A stretch of 64,000 bases of DNA from Streptomyces sp. NBC_00083 (GCF_026343295.1 NZ_JAPELY010000005.1:124001-188000); one strand, 5' to 3'; shown: positions 1 to 10,730, counted from the first letter of the stretch. Numbers and translations are program-made. Notes: generated from the sequence alone by a model not told the origin.

Positions 1-344
1 CCGGCCCCGGCGCCCTGGCCGCCGGGCTGCTGCCCGCCGAACAGGTCGCCCAGGTCGAAGTTGAAGCTGCCGCCGCCCGCGCCCGGCCCGGCCCGGAAGC
101 CTCCGTTGCCGAACAGGGCGCGCGCCTCGTCGTACTCCTTGCGCTTCTTGGGGTCGCCGAGGATGTCGTTGGCCTCGGAGATCTCCTTGAAGCGCTCCTC
201 CGCCTTGGTGTCGCCCTTGTTGGCGTCGGGGTGGTTCTCGCGCGCGAGCTTGCGGTACGCCTTCTTGATCTCCGCGTCCGTGGCGTCCTTGGGGACGCCG
301 AGAACCTTGTAGTAGTCCTTCTCGACGAAGTCCTTCGTGTTCAT
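1..344 (-). CDS. dnaJ: Chaperone DnaJ, N-terminal part (cut by window edge)
   Basis: About 114 residues of an Hsp40 co-chaperone are visible; the rest lies left of base 1. It stimulates the ATPase of DnaK and delivers unfolded substrates. Seen: J domain with KDYYKVLGV near residue 9, the HPD motif in ENHPDANKGD near residue 38, then a Gly/Phe-rich stretch. The ATG start at 344 has GGAGGGACG just upstream. It lies 45 bases after grpE on the same strand, in the usual Streptomyces order dnaK-grpE-dnaJ; hspR normally follows but is outside the window. It should be controlled with dnaK by HspR. Confidence 0.96.
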   Translation of the reverse strand, partial: MNTKDFVEKDYYKVLGVPKDATDAEIKKAYRKLARENHPDANKGDTKAEERFKEISEANDILGDPKKRKEYDEARALFGNGGFRAGPGAGGGSFNFDLGDLFGGQQPGGQGAGA

Positions 345-389
345 CGACGTCCCTCCTTCCGGACGATCACTTCTTCAATGACCGCTGCG

Positions 390-1027
390 TCAGCCCTTGT
401 CGGGGCCACCGCTCTCCTCGTCGCTCGACTGGTCTTCCTTGGCGGCCGCACCCGGCTGGGGCTCGGCCACCGCGACCCGCGCGGGGCGGATCGTACGCTC
501 GCCGATCCGGTACCCGGGCTGCAGGATCGCCACGCAGGTCGTCTCGGTGACGTCCGGCGCGTAGCTGTGCATCAGGGCCTCGTGGACCATCGGGTCGAAG
601 GGCTCGCCCTCCTTGCCGAACTGCTGCAGGCCCATCTTCGCGGCGACCGTCTCCAGGGACTCGGCCACCGACTTGAAGCCACCGGTCAGCTCGCCGTGTT
701 CACGGGCCCGGCCGATGTCGTCGAGCGTGGGCAGCAGCTCGGTCAGGAGGCCGGCAACGGCGATCTCCTTGACCGTGACGCGGTCCCGCTCCACCCGGCG
801 GCGGTAGTTCTGATACTCGGCCTGGAGGCGCTGGAGGTCCGTGGTGCGCTCGGTGAGCGCCGTCTGGGCCTGGTCCAGCTGGGCCTGCAGAGCGATGTCC
901 TTGGCTGCGTCCCCGGCCGGGGCCGCCTTCTCCTCGTCGGAGGAGTCGGCGGCCTTCGGCTCGGCGTCTTCCTGAGCGCCGGAGGGGACGTCGGGCTTCT
1001 CCTCGAAGTCCGGGGTCTCCTCCGTCA

Positions 1028-1028
<1 letters not shown>
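390..1028 (-). CDS. grpE: Nucleotide exchange factor GrpE
   Basis: GrpE of 212 residues releases ADP from DnaK and so resets its substrate cycle. The N-terminal third (residues 1-60) is acidic and low-complexity, followed by a long helix (LQRLQAEYQNYRRRVERDR) typical of the GrpE dimer stalk. The C-terminal beta domain contains EPFDPMVHEALM and a GYRIGERTIRPARV segment, the usual GrpE signature. The ATG shares one base with the dnaK stop (TGATG), which indicates translational coupling. Length and placement are normal for actinobacteria. Confidence 0.97.
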
Positions 1029-2881
<1,853 letters not shown>

Positions 2882-2903
2882 TTCAATTCCTCCAGATGAC
2901 TGA

Positions 2904-2924
2904 CTTGAGTGGAACTGGCTCAAG
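2904..2924 (-). promoter_or_regulatory. HAIR-type HspR operator, proximal
   Basis: CTTGAGT, 7 bases, GCTCAAG. This matches the HspR-associated inverted repeat CTTGAGT-N7-ACTCAAG with one mismatch. It begins 22 bases upstream of the dnaK start and would cover the transcription start region. Confidence 0.9.
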
Positions 2925-2955
2925 GATGCATGACGGCTCGCATCGCGTCAACAGA

Positions 2956-2976
2956 GCTGAGTCTGGCACGCTCAAG
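2956..2976 (-). promoter_or_regulatory. HAIR-type HspR operator, distal
   Basis: On the minus strand CTTGAGC, 7 bases, ACTCAGC: a second, weaker copy of the HspR repeat, 52 bases centre-to-centre from the proximal one. Multiple HAIR boxes upstream of dnaK are known in Streptomyces. No convincing -35/-10 pair was resolved. The 120 bases from here to the next gene hold nothing else visible. Confidence 0.75.
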
Positions 2977-3096
2977 TTTTATCCTGCGCTTATCCGCAAT
3001 CGAGGACATCGCCACAGGTCAGAGGGGTTTCGAAGGCTCCCGGCGAGGTCGCGAAACCTGCCCATGCAACGCCTCAGAAGGCGTCTTCCGACGCTC

Positions 3097-3870
3097 TCAC
3101 ACCACCGCCGGGACCTGCGCGGGCACCTGCTCCCCCGGGGCCGGCGCGTCCTCGCGCAGCAGCACCAGGCCGCACTGGAGCAGTCGTCCGTCGCGCGGGT
3201 CGGTGAGGCCCGGCGCCAGCGACATGAGGGTCAGGCCGAACCGCTCACGGGCGAGCGCCAGCAGGTCGTCGAAGAGCCGGCCGCCCTCGAAGAGCGGCAC
3301 CAGCGGCGCCCCGATCCGCACCCCGCAGATCTCGTCCGCGAACTCCCCCGCCCCGTCCAGGACTTGGGCCTCGTACCCCTGCACGTCCAGCGCGAGGAAG
3401 ATCCGCTCGCCCGGCGCGGTGACCTGCTTCCACACCTCGTCCAGGCGCCGGGTCTCCACGATGACGTCGCCCGTGTACGCGGCCCGCGGGGCCGCCGCGC
3501 GGTGGCGGGGCAGCATCGGCAGGAAGGAACTGGCGGGGCCCGAGTCGCCGGAGATGTTGAGGGTGGCGGTCCCGGTGCGGTCGCCCAGCGCGTACGGCAG
3601 GACGCTCCAGCCGTCGTCGGGCCCGGCGCGGTGGCGCAGCTCGGCGCGGGGCTCGCGCAGCGGCTCGAAGGAGACGATGCGGCCCCGGTAGCCGGCCTCG
3701 CGCAGCAGCGCGCCGAAGTCGCCCCGGTGCGCGCCCACGTCGAGGACGAGGTCGATCTCGTACCGGCGCAGCAGCCGCACCAGGTCGTGCCCGGCGGGGC
3801 GGTGGCGGACCACGTCGATGCCGAGGCGGCGCACCGTGCGGTGCAGGCGGCGCGGAAGGGTCGTCATCAC
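3097..3870 (-). CDS. FkbM-family SAM-dependent methyltransferase
   Basis: Protein of 257 residues with the FkbM methyltransferase layout: SAM-binding LVLDVGAHRGDFGALLREAG near residue 38, then IVSFEPL (acidic end of beta-2), LPYALGD, and DVQGYEAQVLDGA near 170, which matches the conserved DVEGxE motif of this family. FkbM enzymes O-methylate sugars or polyketides. It is the last gene of a three-gene minus-strand set with a sugar-phosphate transferase and an epimerase-like gene, so a glycan or glycolipid substrate is likely. The start is GTG at 3870 (GGGAG 10 bases upstream), with ATG at 3867 as an alternative. Confidence 0.85.
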   Translation of the reverse strand: MMTTLPRRLHRTVRRLGIDVVRHRPAGHDLVRLLRRYEIDLVLDVGAHRGDFGALLREAGYRGRIVSFEPLREPRAELRHRAGPDDGWSVLPYALGDRTGTATLNISGDSGPASSFLPMLPRHRAAAPRAAYTGDVIVETRRLDEVWKQVTAPGERIFLALDVQGYEAQVLDGAGEFADEICGVRIGAPLVPLFEGGRLFDDLLALARERFGLTLMSLAPGLTDPRDGRLLQCGLVLLREDAPAPGEQVPAQVPAVV

Positions 3871-3952
3871 GTCTGTACTGCTCCCTGGTGGAGTCCCTGG
3901 TGGGAGGGGTCCGTCGTCGGTGGCGAGAGGGCCGGGCAGAGGGGAGAGGGGT

Positions 3953-4990
3953 TCATCCCCGGCCGCCCGCGAGGTCGACCGAGGCGGTCGGGTCGGCCGG
4001 GGTCCGGGCGCGCGGGGGGCGCCGGCGCGACGCGGGCCCGTACACCGGCACCCGCAGGAGCAGCACGATCGCCGCGGGCACCAGGAGCGCCGGCGCGAGG
4101 ACCGCGAGCGGGACGACGCGCCCGTCGTGGATCTGGAGCGCGAAGAGGGTGCAGAAGAGGGAGGCGACGCCGAGCACGACGGCCGAGCCCTGGGTGGTGA
4201 GGCCGAGCTTGCGGAGCCGGTGCGCGATGTGGTCGCCGCCGCCGCGCAGCAGCGGGCGGCCCGCGCGGTGGCGGGAGATCAGGACGAGCAGGGTGTCGGT
4301 GAGCACGACGGCGGTGAGCGCGAAGAGTTCGGCGGTGGTCTGCCCGCCGGGCGCCCCGGTGTGCACGGCGACCGCGGACGAGGCGAGCAGGAACCCGGTG
4401 AACAGGGCTCCGCAGTCGCCGAGATGGATGCGGGCCGGATGCCAGTTGTGCAGCAGGAAGCCGGTGAGGGCGGCGGCGAGCACGCTCAGGAGGAGCCCGT
4501 GCCCCGGGTGCCCCTCGGCGATCGCGCACACCGCGAGGCCGAGCGCGGTGACGGCGGCGACCGCGCCCATCGCCCCGTCGGAGGTGTCCAGGAGCTGGAA
4601 GGCGTTGGTGACGAAGACGATCCACAGCACGGCGAGCGCGCCGGCGCCCGGCGGGAGCCCGGCGAGGGTGACCACGGCGGTCGCGGCCGCGGCCTGTGCC
4701 ACGAGCCTGACCCGGACGCCGAGCGGGCGCAGGTCGCCGACGAGGCCGAGCAGGGCGACCGCGCCGGCCGCGGCGAGCAGGGGCGCCACGCCGTCGCCCA
4801 GCTCCGCGATGCCGAGCACCGGTCCCGAGCAGGCCACCCCGAGCGTGGCGAGCGCGACCGCGATGCCGCCGAGGTGCGGCACGGTGTCGGCGCCCTTGCG
4901 GCCGAACCTCAGCATCAGATGGCGGACCAGGGCCGCGAGCAGTGCGGTCAGTACGAGGGCCGCCGTGGCGGCCGCGAGCCCGTGCAGCAT
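3953..4990 (-). CDS. Polyprenyl-phosphate sugar-1-phosphate transferase, WecA/MraY family
   Basis: Integral membrane protein of 345 residues with about ten hydrophobic helices. Family motifs: PHLGGIAVAL near 38, the cytoplasmic aspartate motif NAFQLLDTSDGAMGA near 145 (usually NAxNxxDGxDG), HLGDCGALFTGFLL near 210, and the histidine-rich GGGDHIAHRL near 270. These are ligands for Mg and for the UDP-sugar/undecaprenyl phosphate reaction. It likely starts a lipid-linked glycan. The middle motif is altered (DTSDG rather than NLIDGLDG), so donor specificity is uncertain. The ATG follows GAGGGG and sits 14 bases after the preceding gene, in the same operon. Confidence 0.82.
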   Translation of the reverse strand: MLHGLAAATAALVLTALLAALVRHLMLRFGRKGADTVPHLGGIAVALATLGVACSGPVLGIAELGDGVAPLLAAAGAVALLGLVGDLRPLGVRVRLVAQAAAATAVVTLAGLPPGAGALAVLWIVFVTNAFQLLDTSDGAMGAVAAVTALGLAVCAIAEGHPGHGLLLSVLAAALTGFLLHNWHPARIHLGDCGALFTGFLLASSAVAVHTGAPGGQTTAELFALTAVVLTDTLLVLISRHRAGRPLLRGGGDHIAHRLRKLGLTTQGSAVVLGVASLFCTLFALQIHDGRVVPLAVLAPALLVPAAIVLLLRVPVYGPASRRRPPRARTPADPTASVDLAGGRG

Positions 4991-5004
4991 GTCGGCCCGT
5001 CCCC

Positions 5005-5874
5005 TCAGCCGCGGTGCTGCGCGGCCGGCGACGCGGCGGGCGCTCGGAGTTCCGGCAGCACGACGGGCGCCTCGCTGCGGGCCCGCGCGATCGCCGCGTC
5101 CAGGATGTCGTCGAGGCCGCGGGCCTGCCGCCAGCCGGTGAGCGCGCGGAGCGGCGCGGTGTCCAGCGGCCGGACCGCCGGCCGGGACCGGCTGTCGTGC
5201 GGTACGCGATCGACGACGTACGGGAGATGGCTGATGACGGAGGCGCCGCCGCTGCGCGCCAGGACGCGTTCGGCCAGGGCCATGACGGTCGTCTCCTCGG
5301 TGCCCGCGATGTCGAACTCGCCGCCCGCGGCGCCCGGGTGGGCGAGCAGCGCGAGCAGCGCGTCGACCGCGTCGGCGACGTCGAGGAAGCGGCAGGCGCG
5401 GGTGCCGTCGCCGTGCACGGCGAGCGGTTCGCCCGCCACCGCCCGGCGCACGAGCCGGGTCAGGAGGGTGGCGTGCACGGGCGACTGGCGCGGCCCGACC
5501 GTGTCGCCGTGCCGTACGACGACGGCGCCCGCGGCGGCCTCGCCCCGCCCGTCGGCCGCCGTGATCAGGAGCGGGCGGCCGTGCCGCAGGGCCGCCGCGC
5601 CGACGGCGCCCGTCACCGGCGCCAGGTGGACCACGGCGTCGCAGCGCGAGGTGAGTTCGTCGACGAGGCGCTCGTCGAGGACCGAGCCCCGTACGAAGCG
5701 GAGCCGGGGGTGGGACCAGGCGGGCGCGAGGTTGGCGCGGGCGCCGGTGGAGAGGTCGTCGAGGACGGCCACGGTGTGGCCCTGGCCGAGCAGCGCATCG
5801 GCGAGGTGCGAGCCGATGAATCCGGCACCACCGGTGACGAGGTACGTGGCGGGAGCTGGCATGGGGACGCCCAT
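5005..5874 (-). CDS. Extended SDR / UDP-sugar epimerase-like protein lacking the catalytic Tyr-x3-Lys segment
   Basis: Protein of 289 residues starting with a clear NAD-binding fold, YLVTGGAGFIGSHLADALL (residues 10-28), and an acidic DDLSTG after beta-2. It also has the downstream VGPRQSP and RACRFLDVADAVDALL segments of UDP-glucose 4-epimerase/dehydratase relatives. The segment normally carrying S-T and YxxxK is missing: the protein runs from VVHLAPVTG to GAVVVRHGDTVGPRQ with only about 45 residues between. It may be a non-catalytic NAD-binding protein or have a changed mechanism. It is first in the operon with the WecA-like and FkbM genes. Possible starts are GTG/ATG around 5860-5874. Confidence 0.8.
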   Translation of the reverse strand: MGVPMPAPATYLVTGGAGFIGSHLADALLGQGHTVAVLDDLSTGARANLAPAWSHPRLRFVRGSVLDERLVDELTSRCDAVVHLAPVTGAVGAAALRHGRPLLITAADGRGEAAAGAVVVRHGDTVGPRQSPVHATLLTRLVRRAVAGEPLAVHGDGTRACRFLDVADAVDALLALLAHPGAAGGEFDIAGTEETTVMALAERVLARSGGASVISHLPYVVDRVPHDSRSRPAVRPLDTAPLRALTGWRQARGLDDILDAAIARARSEAPVVLPELRAPAASPAAQHRG

Positions 5875-6046
5875 TCGGTTCGATCGTCGTGGCCGACAAC
5901 AAGTTAGTTTGTTATGTCCCCATATGTGGTGAATAACACGATGGATATCCGGCAGCGACCAAGGGCACGCTGAGCGACACAGATCACCGCCTGCGCGGCT
6001 ACAGTGCGGCGTCAGAAGTGGGTACGCTCAGGTGGACTGGGTAAGT

Positions 6047-6060
6047 TACTGCTTAGTAAT
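6047..6060. promoter_or_regulatory. Candidate TetR-type operator palindrome upstream of the Fe-S reductase
   Basis: TTACT-GCTT-AGTAA is a perfect 5-base inverted repeat in an unusually AT-rich patch 62 bases before the downstream ATG. TetR-family repressors of acyl-CoA metabolism commonly bind palindromes of this size. The regulator is not identified. Confidence 0.4.
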
Positions 6061-6122
6061 CCCGGTAGTCCCGTACGAGCCCGTCCCCCGAAACCCACCT
6101 CGCAGGCCCGAGGAGCCCCCTC

Positions 6123-8390
6123 ATGCAACTCGCCGCGATCATCGTGTCGCTGGTCCTAATCGCGGTCGGCGTAGCGCTGTTCGGCCGTGCCGTCGTGCAG
6201 ATCTACCGCTTCGTGCGGCTCGGCCAGAACGTCCCGGCCGGCACCCGCACGAACGATCCCACGCAGCGCACGATCACCGTGGTCAAGGAGTTCCTCGGCC
6301 ATACGCGCATGAACAAGTGGGGCATCGTCGGCTTCGCGCACTGGTTCGTGGCCGTGGGCTTCTTCTCGCTGCTCCTGACGATCGTCAACGCCATCGGCCA
6401 GCTCTTCAAGGCCGACTGGATCCTGCCGGTCATCGGCGACTGGCCGCCGTACAACATGTTCGTCGAGTTCCTCGGCACCATGACGACGCTCGGCATCCTC
6501 ACCCTGATCGTCATCCGGCAGCTGAACCGGCCGGGCCGTCCGGGCCGCAAGTCCCGGTTCGCGGGCTCCAACACCGGCCAGGCGTACTTCGTCGAGGCCG
6601 TCATCCTCATCGTCGGCATCTGCATCTTCACGCTGCACGCCCTCGAAGGAGCCCAGCACCACGTCGACGGCTACGAGGCCTCGTTCTTCGTCTCGTACCC
6701 GGTCGTCGCCTGGTTCCGCGGCATGGACCTCTCCACGCTCCAGAACCTCACCTACTTCTTCGCCGGCCTGAAGATCGCGACGTCCTTCATCTGGATGATC
6801 ACCGTCGCGCTCAAGACCGACATGGGCGTGGCCTGGCACCGCTTCCTGGCCTTCCCCAACATCTTCTTCAAGCGCGAGTCCGAGGGCGGCGTCGCGCTCG
6901 GCGCGCTCCAGCCGATGGCCTCGGGCGGCGAGCTCGTCGACTTCGAGGACCCGGGCGAGGACGACGTCTACGGCGTCTCCCAGATCGAGCACTTCTCCTG
7001 GAAGGGCATCCTCGACTTCTCCACCTGCACCGAGTGCGGCCGCTGCCAGTCGCAGTGCCCCGCCTGGAACACGGGCAAGCCGCTCTCGCCCAAGCTCCTG
7101 ATCATGTCCCTGCGCGACCACGCGCACGCCAAGGCCCCGTACCTGCTGGCCGGCGGCGGCAAGGACATGGAAGGGAACGAGAAGGCGACCGAGGAGCAGC
7201 TGGCGAACGTCCCCGCTGCCGCCCTCGCCGAGGCCGAGCGCCCGCTGATCGGCACCGCCGAGGAGAACGGCGTCATCGACCCGGACGTCCTGTGGTCCTG
7301 CACCACCTGCGGCGCCTGTGTCGAGCAGTGCCCGGTCGACATCGAGCACATCGACCACATCGTCGACATGCGCCGCTACCAGGTGATGATCGAGTCCGCG
7401 TTCCCGTCCGAGGCGGGCACGATGCTCAAGAACCTGGAGAAGAAGGGCAACCCCTGGGGGCTCGCCAAGAAGCAGCGCGTGGAGTGGACCAAGGAGGTCG
7501 ACTTCGAGGTCCCGATCGTCGGCAAGGACATCGAAGACCTCACCGAGGTCGACTACCTGTACTGGGTCGGCTGCGCGGGCGCCCTGGAGGACCGGGCGAA
7601 GAAGACCACCAAGGCCTTCGCGGAGCTCCTGCACATGGCGGGCGTCTCGTTCGCCATCATGGGCGGCGACGAGAAGTGCACCGGTGACTCGGCCCGCCGC
7701 CTCGGCAACGAGCCGCTGTTCCAGCAGCTGGGCCAGGAGAACGTGGCCATGCTGAACATGGCGTACGGCGAGGACGACGACGACCCCGAGACGAAGAAGC
7801 CGAAGTCCGCGAAGAAGATCGTCGCGACCTGCCCGCACTGCTTCAACACGATCGCGAACGAATACCCGCAGCTGGGCGGCGAGTTCGAGGTCATCCACCA
7901 CACGCAGCTGCTCCAGCACCTCATCGACGAGGGCAAGCTGGTGCCGGTCACCCCGGTGGACGGCCTGATCACCTACCACGACCCGTGCTACCTGGGCCGC
8001 CACAACAAGGTCTACACGCCCCCGCGCGAGATCATGTCGGCCGTCCCGGGCCTGCGCCAGCAGGAGATGCACCGCCACAAGGAGCGCGGCTTCTGCTGCG
8101 GCGCCGGTGGTGCGCGGATGTGGATGGAGGAGCGGATCGGCAAGCGCATCAACAACGAGCGCGTGGACGAGGCCCTCTCCCTCAACCCGGACATCGTCTC
8201 CACCGCCTGCCCGTTCTGCCTGGTCATGCTGACGGACTCCGTCAACGGGAAGAAGAACGACGGCAAGGCCAAGGAGACGCTCCAGGTCGTCGACGTGGCC
8301 CAGCTGCTCCTCGACTCGGTGAAGACCCCGGTCGACCCGGCCGGCACCGCGGCGGCCGAGAGCGAGCCGGAGCCCAAGCCGGTGAAGTAA
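6123..8390 (+). CDS. Membrane iron-sulfur reductase, EtfD/HdrD type (CCG domains)
   Basis: Protein of 755 residues. The N-terminal third holds several membrane helices (e.g. 3-22, 72-92, 118-136, 155-175), resembling a NarI-like cytochrome-b segment. It is followed by two ferredoxin motifs, CTECGRCQSQCP near 301 and CTTCGACVEQCP near 393, and two CCG (cysteine-rich) domains with WVGCAGAL near 481 and CCGAGGARM near 659. The layout matches mycobacterial EtfD (Rv0338c), which passes electrons from electron-transfer flavoprotein (fatty-acid oxidation) to menaquinone. That role is inferred. It is monocistronic, with a candidate operator upstream and a terminator just after. Confidence 0.85.
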   Translation: MQLAAIIVSLVLIAVGVALFGRAVVQIYRFVRLGQNVPAGTRTNDPTQRTITVVKEFLGHTRMNKWGIVGFAHWFVAVGFFSLLLTIVNAIGQLFKADWILPVIGDWPPYNMFVEFLGTMTTLGILTLIVIRQLNRPGRPGRKSRFAGSNTGQAYFVEAVILIVGICIFTLHALEGAQHHVDGYEASFFVSYPVVAWFRGMDLSTLQNLTYFFAGLKIATSFIWMITVALKTDMGVAWHRFLAFPNIFFKRESEGGVALGALQPMASGGELVDFEDPGEDDVYGVSQIEHFSWKGILDFSTCTECGRCQSQCPAWNTGKPLSPKLLIMSLRDHAHAKAPYLLAGGGKDMEGNEKATEEQLANVPAAALAEAERPLIGTAEENGVIDPDVLWSCTTCGACVEQCPVDIEHIDHIVDMRRYQVMIESAFPSEAGTMLKNLEKKGNPWGLAKKQRVEWTKEVDFEVPIVGKDIEDLTEVDYLYWVGCAGALEDRAKKTTKAFAELLHMAGVSFAIMGGDEKCTGDSARRLGNEPLFQQLGQENVAMLNMAYGEDDDDPETKKPKSAKKIVATCPHCFNTIANEYPQLGGEFEVIHHTQLLQHLIDEGKLVPVTPVDGLITYHDPCYLGRHNKVYTPPREIMSAVPGLRQQEMHRHKERGFCCGAGGARMWMEERIGKRINNERVDEALSLNPDIVSTACPFCLVMLTDSVNGKKNDGKAKETLQVVDVAQLLLDSVKTPVDPAGTAAAESEPEPKPVK

Positions 8391-8412
8391 CCCGCGTACG
8401 TACGCACATGGG

Positions 8413-8450
8413 AGCGGCCGGTTCTGCCCGAGGGCGGAACCGGCCGCTTT
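8413..8450. terminator. Bidirectional hairpin terminator
   Basis: 12-base arms AGCGGCCGGTTC / GAACCGGCCGCT with a 12-base loop, ending in TTT on the plus strand. It lies between the convergent Fe-S reductase and secreted-protein genes. Confidence 0.88.
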
Positions 8451-8475
8451 CCGTTGCGTCCCGCGTCCCGGCGGG

Positions 8476-9456
8476 TCAGCCCTGGTGGCCGCGGCGGCGC
8501 AGCATCGCGAAGCCGAGGCCGGCGGCGCCCGCGGCGGCCAGACCGCCACCGGCGGCGAGCATCGGGGCCGGGTCGGACGACCCGCTGGAGACGCCCTCGG
8601 CACCGGCCTTGACGCCGCCCTTGGGCACGACACCGGACGCGGTCCGGTCCACGGTCCTCGGGTCGTGGTGCGGCTGCGTCTTCTTGCCGTCCTTCTGGAC
8701 GGTGTACTTCTCGATCAGCTTGCCGCTGAAGTCGTAGACCCAGCTGTTTCCGCCGTTCCTGCCGTCGATGACGACGAACTTGTAGACACCCTTGCCGGCG
8801 TTGACGACCTTGTACGTCCAGCCGTCGTTGAGCGCCGACGGGTTCTTCAGGTCGATCGCGCCGAGGAACGAGCCGTTCGGCATGGAGATCTCGACGCGCG
8901 GGCCGTTGCCGGTCTTGATCAGCTTGGCGATCCGGCCGTCGGGCATCGTCATCTTCACGGCGGAGACGACGTCGGACTTCTTGTCGTCCTGCTTCCGCTC
9001 GTCCTTCTTCCCGTCCTTCCTCTTCTCGTCCTTCCTCTTCTCGTCCTTCTTCCCGCTGTCGACCCAGGAGGTGACGGTGCCGTCCGGGTTCAGCACGACG
9101 TACAGGCCGTTGTTCTGCCCGGTGGCGGACGCGCCCTTGGCGACGAGGGTGTCGAGCCTGGCGCCGTCGGCCCAGATCTCGGCCTCGTAGTGGTTCTGGC
9201 CGAGCTTGTAGACCTTGGCGACGGAGCCGTCGGCGAGCTTGACGGACTTCACGAAGGAACGGACGTCCTGCGCGGCGTCGTCCTTCTTGCCGCCGTCCTT
9301 CTTGCCGCCGTCCTCGTCCTTCCTCGTGTCGTCGGACGGTCCGGACGACGGGGCGGCGGGCGAGTCGGCGAAGGCGGCACCCACGGGGAGGGCGAGCGCG
9401 GCGATGGCTCCGGTGGCTATGGCGGCGGTGCGGACGGTACGGCGGGTGGCGCGCAT
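8476..9456 (-). CDS. Secreted, C-terminally anchored protein with a duplicated domain and a Lys-rich linker
   Basis: About 326 residues from the ATG at 9456, which has GAGGAAG upstream; a longer frame adds 15 residues. A signal peptide (RRTVRTAAIATGAIAALALP...AFA) is followed by an acidic/Lys-rich spacer. A domain starting SVKLADGSVAKVYKLG comes next, then a second highly charged linker of KKDEKRKDEKRKD type. A related second domain starts AVKMTMPDGRIAKLIKTG. The end is a hydrophobic helix followed by RRRGHQG, so it is probably held in the membrane with the domains outside. No enzymatic motif was recognised. The two domains look like an internal duplication with a shared V-K-x-x-DG-x-AK core. 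Function unknown. Confidence 0.8.
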   Translation of the reverse strand: MRATRRTVRTAAIATGAIAALALPVGAAFADSPAAPSSGPSDDTRKDEDGGKKDGGKKDDAAQDVRSFVKSVKLADGSVAKVYKLGQNHYEAEIWADGARLDTLVAKGASATGQNNGLYVVLNPDGTVTSWVDSGKKDEKRKDEKRKDGKKDERKQDDKKSDVVSAVKMTMPDGRIAKLIKTGNGPRVEISMPNGSFLGAIDLKNPSALNDGWTYKVVNAGKGVYKFVVIDGRNGGNSWVYDFSGKLIEKYTVQKDGKKTQPHHDPRTVDRTASGVVPKGGVKAGAEGVSSGSSDPAPMLAAGGGLAAAGAAGLGFAMLRRRGHQG

Positions 9457-9742
9457 GGGTGATCTTCCTCGCAACGTAGAAGCGTGAAGCTTGTCTGTCA
9501 TGTCGGGCCTGTGGCGCTTTGTGGCGGCGACATCAGCAAAGTTACGAGTGTCATGTTTGGGTCATGCGTAGGCAACGTAACGGTCGTCTACAGCTTCGGG
9601 CGCGGACGTGTAAATCGGGCGGTATTAAACCAAAACGCCCCACACCCCCGGAGCCCCTAGGGGATGTCACAGGTCAGCCGCAAAGGCACCCGGTTCCGGC
9701 CGCTCCGGGTTGGCGTACCGCCGGAACAGGTACGTTCGATTC

Positions 9743-10702
9743 GTGGCTGGATTCAGGATGGGACGCGGCGGCCGGGACAACAACCGCCCCCCGCGGCAAC
9801 CGCAACAGCAAGGGCAGCAGCAGGCGCCGGCACAGCAGTGGCCGGGCGCCCAGCAGCAGCCGCAGTACGGGCATGGGCAGGGGCAAGGACAGCAGCGACC
9901 GCAGGGTTACGGGCAGGGCGAGCCGCCGCAGTACGGCAACGGGCAGCCGCAGTACCGGCAGGCGCCCCCGCCCCAGCAGGGCGAGCCGGAGTACTTCGGC
10001 GACCCCTACTACCAGGGCCAGGGCGGGCCGCAGGGGTACGCCCCGGCTCAGGACCCGTACGCCAACAACCCGGGCCACACCCAGGCGTTCAGCATCGGTG
10101 ACGACGCGTACGGCGACGGCGCGACCTACCGGGCCGGCGGGGTCACGGCCCCGCCGAGCGGCCCCCGGCTGCACTGGAAGGAGCTGCTGTCCGGCATCGT
10201 GATGCGGCCGGGCCCGACGTTCTGGCAGATGCGGGACCACCCCGTGTGGGGCCCGGCGCTGATCGTCACGTTCCTCTACGGCATGCTCGCGATCTTCGGC
10301 TTCGACAAGGCCCGCGAGGACGTCATCAGCACCACGCTCGGCACCGCGGTGCCGGTGGTGCTCATCACCGGCCTCGTGTTCGTGGCCGGCGGTCTGATCC
10401 TCGGCGCGGTGACCCACACGATGGCCCGCCAGCTCGGCGGCGACGGCGAGTGGCAGCCGACGATCGGCCTCTCCATGCTGATCATGGCCATGACGGACGC
10501 TCCGCGGCTGCTCTTCGCCCTGTTCCTGGGCGGCGACAACGGCCTGGTCCAGGTCCTCGGCTGGGTAACGTGGCTCGCGGCGGGCGCGCTGTTCACCTCG
10601 ATGGTGAGCAAGTCCCACGACCTGCCGTGGCCGAAGGCGCTCGGCGCGTCCGCGATCCAGCTGATCGGGCTGCTCTCGCTCATCAAGCTGGGCACGATCT
10701 AG
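9743..10702 (+). CDS. Yip1-domain membrane protein with Gln/Gly-rich N-terminus
   Basis: About 319 residues from GTG at 9743 (reads MAGFRMGRGGRDNN); a TTG at 9710 is an alternative. Residues 10-145 are low-complexity, rich in Gln, Pro, Gly and Tyr (repeated QPQYG/QYGQG pieces). The C-terminal 180 residues start with WKELLSGIVMRPGPTFWQMRD and hold about five membrane helices, the usual layout of bacterial Yip1-family proteins. The biochemical role is unknown. It is a single gene ending in a strong terminator shared with the convergent phosphoribosyltransferase. Confidence 0.8.
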   Translation: MAGFRMGRGGRDNNRPPRQPQQQGQQQAPAQQWPGAQQQPQYGHGQGQGQQRPQGYGQGEPPQYGNGQPQYRQAPPPQQGEPEYFGDPYYQGQGGPQGYAPAQDPYANNPGHTQAFSIGDDAYGDGATYRAGGVTAPPSGPRLHWKELLSGIVMRPGPTFWQMRDHPVWGPALIVTFLYGMLAIFGFDKAREDVISTTLGTAVPVVLITGLVFVAGGLILGAVTHTMARQLGGDGEWQPTIGLSMLIMAMTDAPRLLFALFLGGDNGLVQVLGWVTWLAAGALFTSMVSKSHDLPWPKALGASAIQLIGLLSLIKLGTI

Positions 10703-10730
10703 CCGCGGCCGCGGCCACGGTACGCACAAC

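Noticed and set aside
2925..3000. A sigma-type -35/-10 pair for the dnaK promoter
   Set aside because: TTGACG and TTGAGC hexamers are present, but no matching -10 at correct spacing could be chosen with confidence.
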